The notes: generated by a model not told the origin, from the letters alone. 64,000 nucleotides of DNA from Parvibaculaceae bacterium Mf 1.05b.01 (GCA_000509225.1 BAOK01000001.1:2526914-2590913); one strand, 5' to 3'; shown: positions 8,596 through 18,230, numbered from the stretch's first letter. A program made the numbers and translations.

Positions 8596-8979
8596 CTATA
8601 AATAGGGCCACGCAGCGCCTGCTGCGATGCCGAGAAAGACAATCCACGCAAGATGCCGTCCCTTTGAGGCGACCAGAGTCACGATGCCAGTGATGGCGAA
8701 TGTCATTGCGATCGTAAGCGGCACGAAAGCAGGATTGCTCTCCATGCCAAGCAGTGGTGCCAACAGGATGACGGCCAGCCCGGTCCACGCAAATGTCGTG
8801 ATGTGCCAGGCGAACCGAACGGTGCTGTTCAGGAAGTCCGCATCCGGTGGGACGCCGTTCCAATTCATGCGTTTCAGGACCGGCTTGACGATCCCCTGTT
8901 CGCCCAGAATTGAATGGGCGAGCCCAATGCCCACGGCACCGAGTGCGGCGACAATGAGCGCTATCTGATCTATCGGCAT
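8596..8979 (-). CDS. Four-helix inner membrane protein, first gene of TetR-linked pair
   Basis: A 127-residue membrane protein with helices at about 5-25, 50-72, 80-100 and 105-125. The loop GEQGIVKPVLKRMNWNGVPPDADFLNSTVRFAWH is polar. The start ATG at 8979 lies 9 bp from the nearer operator palindrome (8988-9005), so repression by the divergent TetR protein is likely. The function is unknown. It resembles its neighbour in size and topology. Confidence 0.62.
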   Translation of the reverse strand: MPIDQIALIVAALGAVGIGLAHSILGEQGIVKPVLKRMNWNGVPPDADFLNSTVRFAWHITTFAWTGLAVILLAPLLGMESNPAFVPLTIAMTFAITGIVTLVASKGRHLAWIVFLGIAAGAAWPYL

Positions 8980-8987
8980 TTACATCT

Positions 8988-9005
8988 CCATACGCTTCCG
9001 TATGG
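8988..9005. promoter_or_regulatory. Palindromic TetR operator 1
   Basis: CCATACG-cttc-CGTATGG is a perfect inverted repeat with 7-bp arms directly in front of the membrane-protein pair. The half-site ATACG recurs in the second palindrome 48 bp away (start to start). It is most simply the binding site of the divergent TetR protein. Confidence 0.75.
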
Positions 9006-9035
9006 CTACTCTCCTTGGATATGCTAGCGGCGTCA

Positions 9036-9049
9036 ATACGGATCCGTAT
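9036..9049. promoter_or_regulatory. Palindromic TetR operator 2
   Basis: ATACGGATCCGTAT is a perfect 14-bp palindrome sharing the ATACG half-site with operator 1. It lies 24 bp upstream of the chosen tetR start, within the likely tetR promoter, which indicates autorepression. Confidence 0.75.
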
Positions 9050-9073
9050 GGCATTTTGTCGCTGGAGCCTTGC

Positions 9074-9646
9074 ATGGGTGCAAAACCTCAAGAATTGAGC
9101 AAAACTGATTGGATCGCTGCTGCATTCCGGGCGCTTGTCGCGGATGGGCCCTCGGCCATTAATGTCGAACCGCTGGCCAAAAGCTTAGGCATCACCAAAG
9201 GCAGTTTCTACTGGCACTTTAAGGACCGCGCAGCCCTTCACGCCGCCATGCTGGACCACTGGGAGAAGATCGCCACAGATCACATTATCGATGATGTGGA
9301 GGCCCATGGAGGGTCAGGCAGGGCCAAACTGGAACGCCTGATTGGTCATGCGATCAGCGCTGCACCGGATGCCTATGGCGGTGCACAAGCAGAAGGCGTG
9401 TTGCGCGGTTGGGCCGCAAGCTATGATCCGGCAGGAGCGATCCTTGCCCGCGTCGACAAAAGACGACGGGCCTATCTCGCACACCTCTTTCAGGAGGCCG
9501 GTCTGGACAAGGCAGATGCGCGGCCCGCGGCCGACATTGCCTATCTCGCAAGCATCGGCGCCCAGAACACAAGAGCGACAGGCGGCAAGATGGACCGGCC
9601 AGCAACGTGGCGCTACATGCTGGACCGCCTCCTGGGAGAGACCTAG
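9074..9646 (+). CDS. TetR/AcrR family transcriptional regulator
   Basis: A 190-residue regulator from the ATG at 9074. The reading frame is open from 9002, but that upstream part holds the operators, so the later start fits. The helix-turn-helix is INVEPLAKSLGITKGSFYWHFKDRAALHAAML, the normal TetR form. The C-terminal ligand domain is unspecific. It is divergent from two membrane-protein genes and probably represses both promoters through the paired palindromes. Its stop overlaps the pheT stop by 4 bp (convergent). Confidence 0.9.
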   Translation: MGAKPQELSKTDWIAAAFRALVADGPSAINVEPLAKSLGITKGSFYWHFKDRAALHAAMLDHWEKIATDHIIDDVEAHGGSGRAKLERLIGHAISAAPDAYGGAQAEGVLRGWAASYDPAGAILARVDKRRRAYLAHLFQEAGLDKADARPAADIAYLASIGAQNTRATGGKMDRPATWRYMLDRLLGET

Positions 9647-12081
9647 CCGCGCAGTTTGCCGCCTGTTGCTTTGGCGACCGCCGCGACGACCTTATCGCTC
9701 ACCGCTTCCAGCTCTTCGTCCGTCAGGGTTTTATCCCGTGGCTGCAACGTCACTTCGATGGCGAGGGACTTCTCATCCGCGCCGAGGCTCCCGCCTTCAA
9801 ACGCATCAAAGAGCGTTACCCCGGTGATCAGCTTTTTATCCGCACCCGCCGCTGCATGTACCAGCGCATCCGCCGCCTGATCCTTCGCAACAATGAAGGC
9901 GAAGTCCCGACGCACAGGCTGAAGATCAGGGATCGTGAGGCCCGGCTTGGTTTTCGTCGGCTTCACTTTCGGCTTCGGAATGGCGTCGAGCATCACTTCA
10001 AAAGCCACAATCGGCCCTGCCACATCGAGCGCATCTAGAATCTTCGGGTGAATTTCACCGAACCTCGCCAGCACATTTTTTGGGCCCATACGGAAAACGC
10101 CTGAACGGCCCGGGTGATACCAGGCCGGCGCATCGGCTGCGACCTGTAGATTGTCGACCTTTGCGCCAAGGCTTGCGAGCAGTGCGGCGGCATCGGCCTT
10201 GGCGTCGAAAACATCAACCGCATTCGCTGCGCCCTGCCACTGACGTCCGGCACCATTAATCCCGGCCGTGCCCTGTCGGACACCGGTCGCGACATTGATC
10301 TGATCTGTCGGTTGGTCGCCCTCATATTGCTGCGCTACTTCGAACAGCATGATGTCACGTGCGCCACGGGCCATGTTGCGCCCGGCTGCCGCGATCAAGC
10401 CTGGCAGAATGGCAGGCCGCATATGGCTCATGTCACTGGAGATCGGATTGGCGAGCTCAAGAGGTGCAATCGCATTCTCACCGCCGCCAAAGAGTTCCGC
10501 CTGAGCCTTTGGAATGAAGGACCAGTTCACCGCTTCCACGAAGCCCCGCGAGGCCAAGACGCGCTTGGCATTGCGCAAGCGCTTCTGGGATAGGTTAAGC
10601 ACAGGGTCCGCCACAGCATGTGATTTTGGCAGCGGTGTGGACGTGACTTCCTCAAGCCCGTGAATACGGACGACTTCTTCCACCAGATCCGCTTCGCCAA
10701 ACACATCCGGGCGCCAGCTTGGGGGTGTCACATCGAGACGCCCGCCTTCACCAATTGTCACTTCGAAGCCGAGGTCGCCCAGGATTTTTTCAATCTCTGC
10801 GGTTTCCAATGCAACACCGGTGAGCTTTGCCACCCGCGCCGGATCGAATGAGATCACATGGGAATGGTCCGGCGTTTCGCCGGCGACAACCATGTTCGAT
10901 GCTTCGCCTCCGCAGAGCTCCATGATGAGTGCTGCAGCGCGATCAACACCCGGCAGTGTCGAGGCCGGATCAATACCCCGCTCAAACCGGTAGCGCGCAT
11001 CAGACACAATGCCCGTCTTTCGGCCTGTCGACGCCGTTCTGCGCGGATCGAAGTAGGCGCTCTCGATGAAAACATCCGTCGTTGCGTCCGTCGACCCGCT
11101 TTCTTCTCCGCCCATCACGCCCGCAAAACCTAATACACGGGCATCGTCGGCAATCACCGTCATGGTCTCATCAGCTTTGTATTCTTTGCCGTCGAGCGCT
11201 GTGAAGGTATCGCCTTTGCCAAGTCGGGCGCGCACATTGCCGTTGAGCTTTGCCACGTCATAGACATGCAGCGGACGGGCCTGATCGTAAGAAAGGTAGT
11301 TGGTGATATCGACCAGGGCATTGATGGGGCGCAGACCAATGGCGATCAAACGCTCCTGCATCCAGGCGGGGCTTGGGCCGTTCTTCACGCCGCGCACCAT
11401 GCGGCCTGCCAAAATGGGGCATGCGTCTTTTGTGTCTGCGTCGAACTCAAGCTCCATACTGACAGAGCTTTCGAACGCGTTAGACACTTTGGGAACAGCG
11501 GTTTCTTTCAACGTGCCGAGACCAGCAGCCGCTAAATCACGCGCAATGCCATAGACACCCAGGCAATCAGGCCGGTTCGGCGTGATGCCGATCTCAATCA
11601 TGGGATCGGTTTTGCCCAGCGCTTCCGACGCCGGCGTGCCCACAGCAAAGTCACCGTCGAGCTCAATGATGCCGGTGTGCTCGTCAGAGAGCTCAAGCTC
11701 GCGCTCAGAACACATCATGCCGTTTGATTCAACACCGCGGATCTTTGTGGGCTTCAGCACCATGCCGTTCGCGGGGATCGTGGCACCCGATGGTGCAAAG
11801 ATGCCGAGCAGGCCGGTCTTGGCGTTCGGCGCGCCGCATACGACTTGCAGCATCTCGGTCTTGCCATCGACGACTGCTTCCACTTTGCAGAGCTTCAGCT
11901 TGTCCGCATCGGGGTGTGGCCCAGCTTCAACAATGCGCGCAACCGCGAAGGGCGCAAGCGCTGCCGCCGGGTCCACCACCTCTTCGACCTCAAGGCCGAT
12001 CATGGTGAGCTTGTCGACGATCTGATCAAGGGTCGCGTCGGTGTCGAGATGATCTTTCAACCATGAGAGGGTGAACTTCAT
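9643..12081 (-). CDS. pheT: Phenylalanine--tRNA ligase beta subunit
   Basis: An 812-residue protein with the full bacterial PheT layout: N-terminal EMAP-like tRNA-binding domain (about 40-150, with [13 protein letters not shown]), B3/B4 editing domain (about 210-380), B5 DNA-binding-like domain, catalytic-like core, and the C-terminal FDX-ACB anticodon domain ([17 protein letters not shown] to the end). With PheS it forms the (alpha-beta)2 enzyme that charges tRNA-Phe. Its start overlaps the pheS stop by 4 bp, giving translational coupling. Confidence 0.98.
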   Translation of the reverse strand: MKFTLSWLKDHLDTDATLDQIVDKLTMIGLEVEEVVDPAAALAPFAVARIVEAGPHPDADKLKLCKVEAVVDGKTEMLQVVCGAPNAKTGLLGIFAPSGATIPANGMVLKPTKIRGVESNGMMCSERELELSDEHTGIIELDGDFAVGTPASEALGKTDPMIEIGITPNRPDCLGVYGIARDLAAAGLGTLKETAVPKVSNAFESSVSMELEFDADTKDACPILAGRMVRGVKNGPSPAWMQERLIAIGLRPINALVDITNYLSYDQARPLHVYDVAKLNGNVRARLGKGDTFTALDGKEYKADETMTVIADDARVLGFAGVMGGEESGSTDATTDVFIESAYFDPRRTASTGRKTGIVSDARYRFERGIDPASTLPGVDRAAALIMELCGGEASNMVVAGETPDHSHVISFDPARVAKLTGVALETAEIEKILGDLGFEVTIGEGGRLDVTPPSWRPDVFGEADLVEEVVRIHGLEEVTSTPLPKSHAVADPVLNLSQKRLRNAKRVLASRGFVEAVNWSFIPKAQAELFGGGENAIAPLELANPISSDMSHMRPAILPGLIAAAGRNMARGARDIMLFEVAQQYEGDQPTDQINVATGVRQGTAGINGAGRQWQGAANAVDVFDAKADAAALLASLGAKVDNLQVAADAPAWYHPGRSGVFRMGPKNVLARFGEIHPKILDALDVAGPIVAFEVMLDAIPKPKVKPTKTKPGLTIPDLQPVRRDFAFIVAKDQAADALVHAAAGADKKLITGVTLFDAFEGGSLGADEKSLAIEVTLQPRDKTLTDEELEAVSDKVVAAVAKATGGKLRG

Positions 12082-13160
12082 GAGCTGAGCCCTCCCGCCA
12101 GAGTTGGCACATCCAGCGCGGCAAACCCATAGTGGCGGAGCCAGCGGAGATCTGTCTCAAAGAAGGCGCGGAGATCCGGAATGCCATATTTCAGCATCGC
12201 CAACCGGTCGATGCCGACACCGAAGGCAAAGCCCTGGAATTCATCCGGGTCAATATTCGCAGACTTCAGCACATTGGGGTGCACCATGCCGCAGCCCAGA
12301 ATTTCGAGCCAATCGTCACCCTCACCAATGCGGATTTCATTGCCGAGGCGGGCGCAGCGCACATCCACTTCCATGGAAGGTTCCGTGAACGGGAAGAAGC
12401 TTGGGCGGAAACGAATTTCCACGCCTTCGGTTTCGAAATAGGCACGCAGGAATTCTTCCAGCGTCCATTTCAAATGGCCCATATGGGTGTCGCGATCCAC
12501 GACCAGGCCTTCGACCTGATGGAATTGCGGGGTGTGGGTCTGGTCGCTGTCACAGCGGAAGGTGCGGCCGGGCGCGATGAAGCGGAAGGGCGGCTTGCTC
12601 TTTTCCATGGTGCGCACCTGCACGGGACTTGTGTGGGTGCGGAGCAGCGGACGGGTGCCGTCTTCGCGCTCATGGAAATAGAAGGTGTCGTGCATTTCCC
12701 GCGCCGGATGGCCTTCGGGGAAATTCAGCGCTTCGAAATTATAGTAATCGGTCTCGATGTCCGGACCTTCTTCCACCGCAAAGCCCAGATCACAGAAGAT
12801 CGCGGTGATCTCGTCCATGGTCTGGGTCAGCGGATGAATGCGGCCCTGCTCGATGGGCGTTGAGCGCACCGGCAGCGTCACATCGACTTTTTCGGTGGCT
12901 AGGCGTTCTTCGAGAGCGGCTTCATGCAGTTCGGCTTTCCGAGCCGCAATCGCATCACCGACACGGGTTTTGAGGCCATTCAAGGCGGGGCCCATTTCCT
13001 TGCGCTCTTCAGGGCTCATTTTGCCGAGCCCCTTCATGAGCTCAGAAATGCTGCCCTTCTTGCCAAGGGCGCCCACGCGCACTTCTTCCAGGTCTTTTTC
13101 GGTGCCAGCGCCTGATACAGCTGCCAGAACGTCCGCTTCAATCTTCTCTAGATCGCTCAT
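12078..13160 (-). CDS. pheS: Phenylalanine--tRNA ligase alpha subunit
   Basis: A 360-residue class II synthetase subunit from the ATG at 13160 (MSDLEKIE), which has GAGGGA upstream; the frame extends further to 13298 but through a dispersed repeat, so that part is untranslated. The N-terminal coiled coil spans about 1-85, motif 2 is [30 protein letters not shown] is present, and motif 3 is [19 protein letters not shown]. It binds ATP and phenylalanine and activates the amino acid. It follows rplT across a terminator-like hairpin and one repeat copy. Confidence 0.98.
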   Translation of the reverse strand: MSDLEKIEADVLAAVSGAGTEKDLEEVRVGALGKKGSISELMKGLGKMSPEERKEMGPALNGLKTRVGDAIAARKAELHEAALEERLATEKVDVTLPVRSTPIEQGRIHPLTQTMDEITAIFCDLGFAVEEGPDIETDYYNFEALNFPEGHPAREMHDTFYFHEREDGTRPLLRTHTSPVQVRTMEKSKPPFRFIAPGRTFRCDSDQTHTPQFHQVEGLVVDRDTHMGHLKWTLEEFLRAYFETEGVEIRFRPSFFPFTEPSMEVDVRCARLGNEIRIGEGDDWLEILGCGMVHPNVLKSANIDPDEFQGFAFGVGIDRLAMLKYGIPDLRAFFETDLRWLRHYGFAALDVPTLAGGLSS

Positions 13161-13183
13161 TATCCCTCGATCCTTTTTTCGGT

Positions 13184-13242
13184 CGCATTTCCGGGCAGAA
13201 AACCCCACCAAATCTGATTTGGCACTTTTCCTGGAAATGCTC
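13184..13242. repeat. Dispersed palindromic element, copy B
   Basis: CGCATTTCCGGG...CTGGAAATGCTC, with GCATTTCC / GGAAATGC arms and an internal CCAAATCTGATTTGG palindrome. It lies in the 5' untranslated region of pheS, ending 24 bp from the pheS start. Confidence 0.85.
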
Positions 13243-13276
13243 CGAATCTCACCGCCCTTGATACAGGAACGGCTTA

Positions 13277-13350
13277 AACGCAAAAACCCCGCACGCAATC
13301 TTCAGCTGCCTTTTATTCAGGCGGCCCAAGAGAAGCTGCGGGGTTCTCGA
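13277..13350 (-). terminator. Terminator or attenuator between rplT and pheST
   Basis: On the minus strand ACCCCGCA (near 13345) pairs with TGCGGGG (near 13290), followed by TTTTTGCG. The enclosed sequence forms further pairs (CTTC/GAAG; GCC...GGC). It is positioned to end rpmI-rplT transcription or to attenuate pheST. I find no Phe-rich leader peptide upstream, so a simple terminator is the more cautious reading. Confidence 0.65.
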
Positions 13351-13417
13351 ATGTTGGACGTTCAATGTAGGAGACCGGCAGATTATCTGAGTTCAGAATG
13401 CCGCCGGATATTCCGCT

Positions 13418-13774
13418 TTATTGAAGTGCCGCTTCCGCCTGGTCGACCAAAGACTTGAAGGCCTCCGGCTCGTGGACGGCGAGGTCAGCCAGAACTTTCC
13501 GGTCAACCTCGATGCCAGCGCGCCCGAGACCGTTGATAAATCGGCCATAGGTGAGCCCGTGGCTCCGGCTGGCGGCGTTGATCCGCTGGATCCAGAGAGA
13601 GCGGAAGTTCCGCTTCTTGGCCTTGCGGTCGCGATAGGCGTATTGACCGGCTTTTTCGACAGCCTGGTTGGCAATACGGAAGGTATTTTTGCGGCGGCCA
13701 TAAAAACCCTTTGCCTTTTTGATCACCTTGCGGTGACGGGCATGGGTGGTGACGCCTCTTTTTACACGTGACAT
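13418..13774 (-). CDS. rplT: 50S ribosomal protein L20
   Basis: A 118-residue basic protein, [51 protein letters not shown], the characteristic L20 start. L20 binds 23S rRNA early in assembly. It follows rpmI by 12 nt. In other bacteria L20 represses its own operon; no specific site was identified here. Confidence 0.98.
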   Translation of the reverse strand: MSRVKRGVTTHARHRKVIKKAKGFYGRRKNTFRIANQAVEKAGQYAYRDRKAKKRNFRSLWIQRINAASRSHGLTYGRFINGLGRAGIEVDRKVLADLAVHEPEAFKSLVDQAEAALQ

Positions 13775-13786
13775 TGATCTTGCTCC

Positions 13787-13984
13787 TTAGCCGTACGGCA
13801 TCATCTTTTTAATAATCCGCGCATCCGGGTCGGACAGAATGGCCGTGCCCCGCTGATTGCGGATCTGTTTGTTCGTACGTTTGATCATGCCGTGCTGCTT
13901 GCCGGACTGCGGGTGCCGCACTTTTCCGGAAGCGGTCAGCTTGAAGCGCTTTTTCACGCTCGATTTGGTCTTCAGCTTGGGCAT
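13787..13984 (-). CDS. rpmI: 50S ribosomal protein L35
   Basis: A 65-residue basic protein, [46 protein letters not shown], a textbook L35. It is followed by rplT. The usual upstream partner infC is 3.7 kb away (start at 18230), so this pair must have its own promoter in the 289-nt gap upstream. I see no clear regulatory structure in that gap. Confidence 0.98.
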   Translation of the reverse strand: MPKLKTKSSVKKRFKLTASGKVRHPQSGKQHGMIKRTNKQIRNQRGTAILSDPDARIIKKMMPYG

Positions 13985-14273
13985 TTTGCTCTCCTTAAGT
14001 CTCTAGATTTTTGCGCCGGGGTTTCGAAAACCAAGGGAAACCCTAGCCTTTTTGGCATTTTGAACCGCCTCGGCATGCCCTAGATGAGCCGGACGGTTCT
14101 GAAGAGGGCGAGTTATACGAGGTTTTGGGCCAAAAGCAAGGGGTGGCGGAGGAAAACCCCAGTTGCGTCAGCGTCCAAAAAGAGGTCAAGCTGGTGAGAG
14201 ATGTCGTGGAAGTAGCTTAAAGCACGGCCCGCAGATCCCAGATAAGTATTCGTAAGTGATCGAGGAGTGAGAG

Positions 14274-15050
14274 GTGTTTCAGACTGCAGTCAAATTTGCA
14301 CTCCTTTTTGTCACGACTATCCTCCTTGCTTCGTGCAGCGGCGCATCAATGCTCCGAGCCATTTTGCCTGCGCCCTCCCAGGAAGAAATCGCAGCTGCAA
14401 GGATATCAATTGCGCCATATTGCGAAGAAAAGAGCGGCGCTCGAGTTTTCAGAACCGCTGAAAATGTTGATGGGTTTGTCTACCGATCCTCCGTCAACTA
14501 TGGCAACGGTCTTCAGAATCCCCCGACAGAGGAATGGGGATCCGGATGTAGTTATTGGTGTCTCAAGAATTTACTCAACGGCTTTAGCTATGTTGAAGCA
14601 GAACTTCAAATAGCGCCAACGAGAAGAGAGAACAGATTTGATTTCGTAGGTGCTCCCGCGGGGTTTTACCGATACGAATTTGCGAAACGATCTGGCGACA
14701 ATTGTGCTCGCTTTGACCAGATGGCAAAAACAAACGACGCCCTGCAATCAGCGATACGCAGTTACCCGGAGATTTTGGAAGACCAATGTGTGGTAGGCCG
14801 CCCCATTTCATCTTTTGAAGCCAAGTATCAATTTGAAGGCTATCGCGTTGTGCGGGAGCGGCATAGCCACGGAACGTACATACAAGAATACGGTAACCAG
14901 ATAGTCGACCGCACGAATGGTAACGTGTTAGCTAATAACTCGAACTTGATAGTGCGGAACTCCAAATATGGTCGAACGGTACTCGCGTCATGTGAACTGA
15001 ATCAAAACACTGATATAGCTCCTATAGATGTCCTGGTGCCAAGAAACTAA
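14274..15050 (+). CDS. Putative outer-membrane or periplasmic lipoprotein
   Basis: 258 residues from GTG at 14274 with GAGGAG 8 nt upstream. The signal peptide ends in the lipobox LLAS-C21, so Cys21 should be lipidated. The mature protein has several further Cys residues (about 40, 92, 96, 147, 171, 236), possibly disulfides, and no domain I recognise. Codon use is more AT-rich (AGA, ATA, GGA) than the ribosomal neighbours, and the gene sits on the opposite strand between rpmI and infC. This suggests an acquired gene inserted in the translation block. Confidence 0.65.
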   Translation: MFQTAVKFALLFVTTILLASCSGASMLRAILPAPSQEEIAAARISIAPYCEEKSGARVFRTAENVDGFVYRSSVNYGNGLQNPPTEEWGSGCSYWCLKNLLNGFSYVEAELQIAPTRRENRFDFVGAPAGFYRYEFAKRSGDNCARFDQMAKTNDALQSAIRSYPEILEDQCVVGRPISSFEAKYQFEGYRVVRERHSHGTYIQEYGNQIVDRTNGNVLANNSNLIVRNSKYGRTVLASCELNQNTDIAPIDVLVPRN

Positions 15051-15062
15051 AGCATTCGCGTG

Positions 15063-16310
15063 CTACTCCGCAGCGGTCGACTTATTCACCTGGGGTGAGG
15101 AGACGGCGGCGCGGATGTAGGGGATGTCTTCGTCCTTCAGTGGTTCCATCCACTCTTTCCGAGCCAAGGCTGCTTCAATGTAAGGCGCAAGCTCCTCGGC
15201 TTTCTTCGCCTCACGCGCGGCCACATCCTTCTTGAACTCAGGCATCACCCGGTCGGCGAAAAGTTCCAGCGACTCGCAGATATGCTCATGCTTGTTGCGT
15301 CCGGCCTGCTGCATGAAGATCACCTGATCCACACCTGACGCCTGGAAGGCTTTCAGGTGCTGGGTCATGTCGTCGGGCGTACCAATGCCTGCGGGCTGGG
15401 TCATGAGGGATTGAGAATCCTGGATCATCTGCTCGGTCCTGTCGCCACGCTGCTTCACAAACTCGCCCCACATGTCTGTGCGGCCAGGCTTTTGATCCTT
15501 TGTGACCATGGAGGCCAGCGCATAGCCGAAAAACTCAAAGCCTTCAGCCCCCCGGCGGATCGCTTCTGCGCGGTCTTCATGCAATGAGAAGCTTGAGACC
15601 ATGGCGATGTTGGCGTTCACACTGTGGCCGATGGGCTTGCACTCATCTGACTTGATGATGCCGTAATAAATGTCGGCCCAGGCTTTGGCTTCTTCCGGAT
15701 CGACAAAGGAGAAAGCCAGCGCGCCAACGCCGAGGGATGCCGCCACCTTGATCGTGTCGCGATTGGTGCACGCCATCCACATGGGTGGGTGCGGCTTCTG
15801 CATGGGCTTTGGCAGCACATTGCGGCAGGGCATGGAGAAACTTTTGCCCTCAAAGCCCGGATAAGGATCAAGTACCAGCATGTTGGCGACCTGCTCTGCG
15901 GCCTCCAGCGCCATGGCGCGTTTCTCTTTCGGGTTGATGTCAAAGCCCCCCAGCTCAAGACGGGTCGCCCCTTCGCCAATGCCGAACTCCACGCGGCCAT
16001 TCGACATGATGTCGAGAGTTGCAATGCCCTCTGCCGTGCGGGCGGGATGGTTATAGTTCGGGATCACCTGCCGGATGCCGTGGCCCAGCCGAATGCGTTT
16101 GGTCTGGGTTGAGGCTGCTGCGAGGAAAACTTCCGGCGCACTTGAGTGGGAATATTCATCCAGAAAGTGATGTTCCACTTCCCAGGCATAATCGAAACCC
16201 AACTTGTCAGCGAGGACCACCTGGTTCAGCGCCTCATGGAACAGCTTGTGTTCGTCGCCCTCTTTCCAGGGTTTGGGCAATTGCAGTTCGTAAAAGACAC
16301 CGAATTTCAT
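15063..16310 (-). CDS. Luciferase-like (LLM class) flavin-dependent monooxygenase
   Basis: A 415-residue TIM-barrel flavin enzyme of the bacterial luciferase superfamily. Visible blocks are MKFGVFYELQLPKPW, the YAWEVEHHFLDEYSHSSAPEVFLAAASTQTKRIRLGHG region, VEFGIGEGATRLELGGF and PHPPMWMACTNRDTIKVAASLGVGALAFSFVDPEEA. Such enzymes use FMNH2 from a partner reductase to oxidise carbonyl, sulfonate or other substrates. The substrate here is unknown, and no flavin reductase gene lies next to it. The C-terminus converges on the lipoprotein gene with a 12-nt gap. Confidence 0.85.
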   Translation of the reverse strand: MKFGVFYELQLPKPWKEGDEHKLFHEALNQVVLADKLGFDYAWEVEHHFLDEYSHSSAPEVFLAAASTQTKRIRLGHGIRQVIPNYNHPARTAEGIATLDIMSNGRVEFGIGEGATRLELGGFDINPKEKRAMALEAAEQVANMLVLDPYPGFEGKSFSMPCRNVLPKPMQKPHPPMWMACTNRDTIKVAASLGVGALAFSFVDPEEAKAWADIYYGIIKSDECKPIGHSVNANIAMVSSFSLHEDRAEAIRRGAEGFEFFGYALASMVTKDQKPGRTDMWGEFVKQRGDRTEQMIQDSQSLMTQPAGIGTPDDMTQHLKAFQASGVDQVIFMQQAGRNKHEHICESLELFADRVMPEFKKDVAAREAKKAEELAPYIEAALARKEWMEPLKDEDIPYIRAAVSSPQVNKSTAAE

Positions 16311-16514
16311 GCTTGTCCTCCCGGGCCTTTGACCCTCAGCTGAATATCAATGATGAAAGGCTAGATCGGTTCTTCGCCTGGTACAATGCTCAAACCATCC
16401 CCGGCAGATAACGCAGGGTTCTGCTCCTGACTTGCGGTCGCCGGGCAGCTTCGCGAAGATGTCACGAAACCTTTGGAGGGTGATCTTTCCCTCTTCTCAC
16501 CGGAGTTGCCTTCC

Positions 16515-17468
16515 ATGCCCAATCCTTCAGGACGTCCCCTAAAGATCGCCCATCGCGGTGGCACAGGACTTTGGCCGGAAAACACGATGGGAGCTTTTGA
16601 GCGCGCCATTGCAGACGGCGCGGAAGGCATTGAGCTTGATGTGCATCTGTCGAAAGACGGCGTGCCCGTGGTGCATCACGATGAAGCCCTGAAGCCTTCC
16701 ATTGCACGAGGACCGGACGGTGAGTGGCTCGCGAAACCCACGCCCCTCATCAAAGACCTCACGTTCGACGAGCTGCAGGCTTATGACATTGGACGCTTGA
16801 AGCCTGGTGCGCGCTATTCAGCGCGTTATCCCGACCAGACGCCGCTCGATGGGGAACGCATTCCATCGCTTGAAGCGGTGATTGATCTGGTAAAAGCAAA
16901 AGCTGGCCCAGACTTTGTGGTCTATACGGAACTGAAAACCGACCTTATGGACCTGACTCAATCCTCTGACCCGGTGACGCTTGCCAATATTGTTGTGGAC
17001 CTTATTGAACAAAAAGATTTTGACGCGCAGACAGTGTTCGTTTCGTTCGACTGGCGCGCACTCGCCCAGGCGAAGAAACGCGCGCCCACGATCCGCAATG
17101 CCTTCACGACCCTTCCCTTCTATTCGATTGATCCCGATGACAAATCAATTGCGAATGACAGCGAGGGTGCGGCGGCGCTTCGTGCCACCTCAGCCAATGG
17201 GGCAGATTTTTTTGGCGGCTTTGATTGGCGGCATCAGGAAGGTGCCAGTTTTGATGCGCGTGTGCTGCGCGCCATTGCCGCCGGTCCGTCCGATGGCTGG
17301 TTTTCCTGGCATGGGGATATTGATGAAACAACTACGGCGCTCGCGAAAGAGCTTGGCCTCACCGTCTCTGCCTGGACTGTTGATATGCCCGACGACATGA
17401 AACGGCTCACAGACCTTCAGATTGATGCGATCCTTACCGACCGGATGGATCGGTTGAATGTGTTGTGA
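16515..17468 (+). CDS. Glycerophosphodiester phosphodiesterase family protein
   Basis: 317 residues from the ATG at 16515, which has GGAG 9 nt upstream; an upstream in-frame ATG at 16473 lacks homology-like sequence. The GDPD core is complete: AHRGG (H13, R14), PENT (21-24), metal ligands E40 and D42 in GIELDVH, and catalytic H55 in VVHHDE. It hydrolyses glycerophosphodiesters to glycerol-3-phosphate and an alcohol. There is no signal peptide, so it is cytoplasmic. It could recycle membrane lipid headgroups. Confidence 0.93.
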   Translation: MPNPSGRPLKIAHRGGTGLWPENTMGAFERAIADGAEGIELDVHLSKDGVPVVHHDEALKPSIARGPDGEWLAKPTPLIKDLTFDELQAYDIGRLKPGARYSARYPDQTPLDGERIPSLEAVIDLVKAKAGPDFVVYTELKTDLMDLTQSSDPVTLANIVVDLIEQKDFDAQTVFVSFDWRALAQAKKRAPTIRNAFTTLPFYSIDPDDKSIANDSEGAAALRATSANGADFFGGFDWRHQEGASFDARVLRAIAAGPSDGWFSWHGDIDETTTALAKELGLTVSAWTVDMPDDMKRLTDLQIDAILTDRMDRLNVL

Positions 17469-17523
17469 GATGCAAAATGCACTCTCGCGAATGACGTTGT
17501 TCTACGGGCAACTAGCCCTGTCC

Positions 17524-17603
17524 TGTCACCCTCGGGCTCGACACGAGGATACATACTGAGGGGAAAAGCTGCTTGGACCCTCGGGTCAAGCCCGAGGGTG
17601 ACA
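17524..17603. repeat. Paired palindromic repeats (TCACCCTCGGGCT family)
   Basis: TGTCACCCTCGGGCT (17524-17538) is inverted as AGCCCGAGGGTGACA (17589-17603), 15-bp arms. The second copy also forms its own hairpin, ACCCTCGGG-tcaag-CCCGAGGGT at 17577-17599. It lies between the converging GDPD and infC genes. It resembles dispersed alphaproteobacterial intergenic repeats. Confidence 0.75.
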
Positions 17604-17635
17604 TGCAAGAGAACCAGGTGGTGACAATAATAGTG

Positions 17636-17671
17636 CAAACAAAAACGGGCCCTGAAACAGAGCCCGTTTTG
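17636..17671 (-). terminator. Rho-independent terminator of infC
   Basis: On the minus strand AAAACGGGC-tctgtttcagg-GCCCGTTTTTGTTT forms a strong stem followed by a T-rich tract, about 25 nt after the infC stop. The stem is nearly symmetric and may also serve the converging GDPD gene. Confidence 0.88.
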
Positions 17672-17693
17672 AATTCTCAAAGTCTATTGGAGA

Positions 17694-18230
17694 TTAGCGC
17701 GGCGCCAGCACCATAATCATCTGGCGACCTTCCATCTTTGGATAGAGCTCGACTTTTGCGATCTCTTCCAGATCACTGCGGACCCGGTTCAGCACTTTCA
17801 TGCCGAGATCCTGGTGCGCCATCTCACGACCCCGGAAGCGAAGAGTCACTTTGACTTTGTCGCCCTCTCCGAAGAAGCGCAGCATGTTCTTCATCTTCAC
17901 GTCATAGTCATGCGTGTCGATGTTCGGGCGCATTTTGATTTCTTTGACTTCGACGGTCTTCTGCTTCTTCCGCGCCTCGGCAGCTTTCTTCTGTGCCTGG
18001 TACTTATATTTCCCAAGATCCAGAAGTTTGCATACGGGCGGGTCAGCGTTCGGCGAGACCTCTACGAGATCAAGGCCAGACTCATCTGCAAGGGTAAGGG
18101 CATCTTCAAGCGAGACGACACCTCGTTTTTCACCTTCACCATCAATCAACATGACGTTAGGGACGGTAATGTCTCGGTTGGCGCGCGGTCCTTCTTTCGT
18201 TGGCTGCGCGAATACGGCTCTACGGGCTAT
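17694..18230 (-). CDS. infC: Translation initiation factor IF-3 (ATA start codon)
   Basis: 178 residues if translation starts at ATA (18230-18228). The frame gives [20 protein letters not shown], the normal IF-3 N-terminus. AGGAGG lies 5 nt upstream, and an in-frame TAG closes the frame just before it, so no ATG, GTG or TTG is available until the internal ATG at 18152, which would delete 26 conserved residues. Rare start codons of the AUU/AUA type are how IF-3 limits its own synthesis. The N and C domains ([33 protein letters not shown]) are complete. It prevents premature 30S-50S joining and checks the start codon. Confidence 0.95.
   Translation of the reverse strand: MARRAVFAQPTKEGPRANRDITVPNVMLIDGEGEKRGVVSLEDALTLADESGLDLVEVSPNADPPVCKLLDLGKYKYQAQKKAAEARKKQKTVEVKEIKMRPNIDTHDYDVKMKNMLRFFGEGDKVKVTLRFRGREMAHQDLGMKVLNRVRSDLEEIAKVELYPKMEGRQMIMVLAPR

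Noticed and set aside
13161-13417. Phe leader peptide before pheST
   Set aside because: No short frame rich in Phe codons with a ribosome site was found on the minus strand; only a terminator-like stem is supported.
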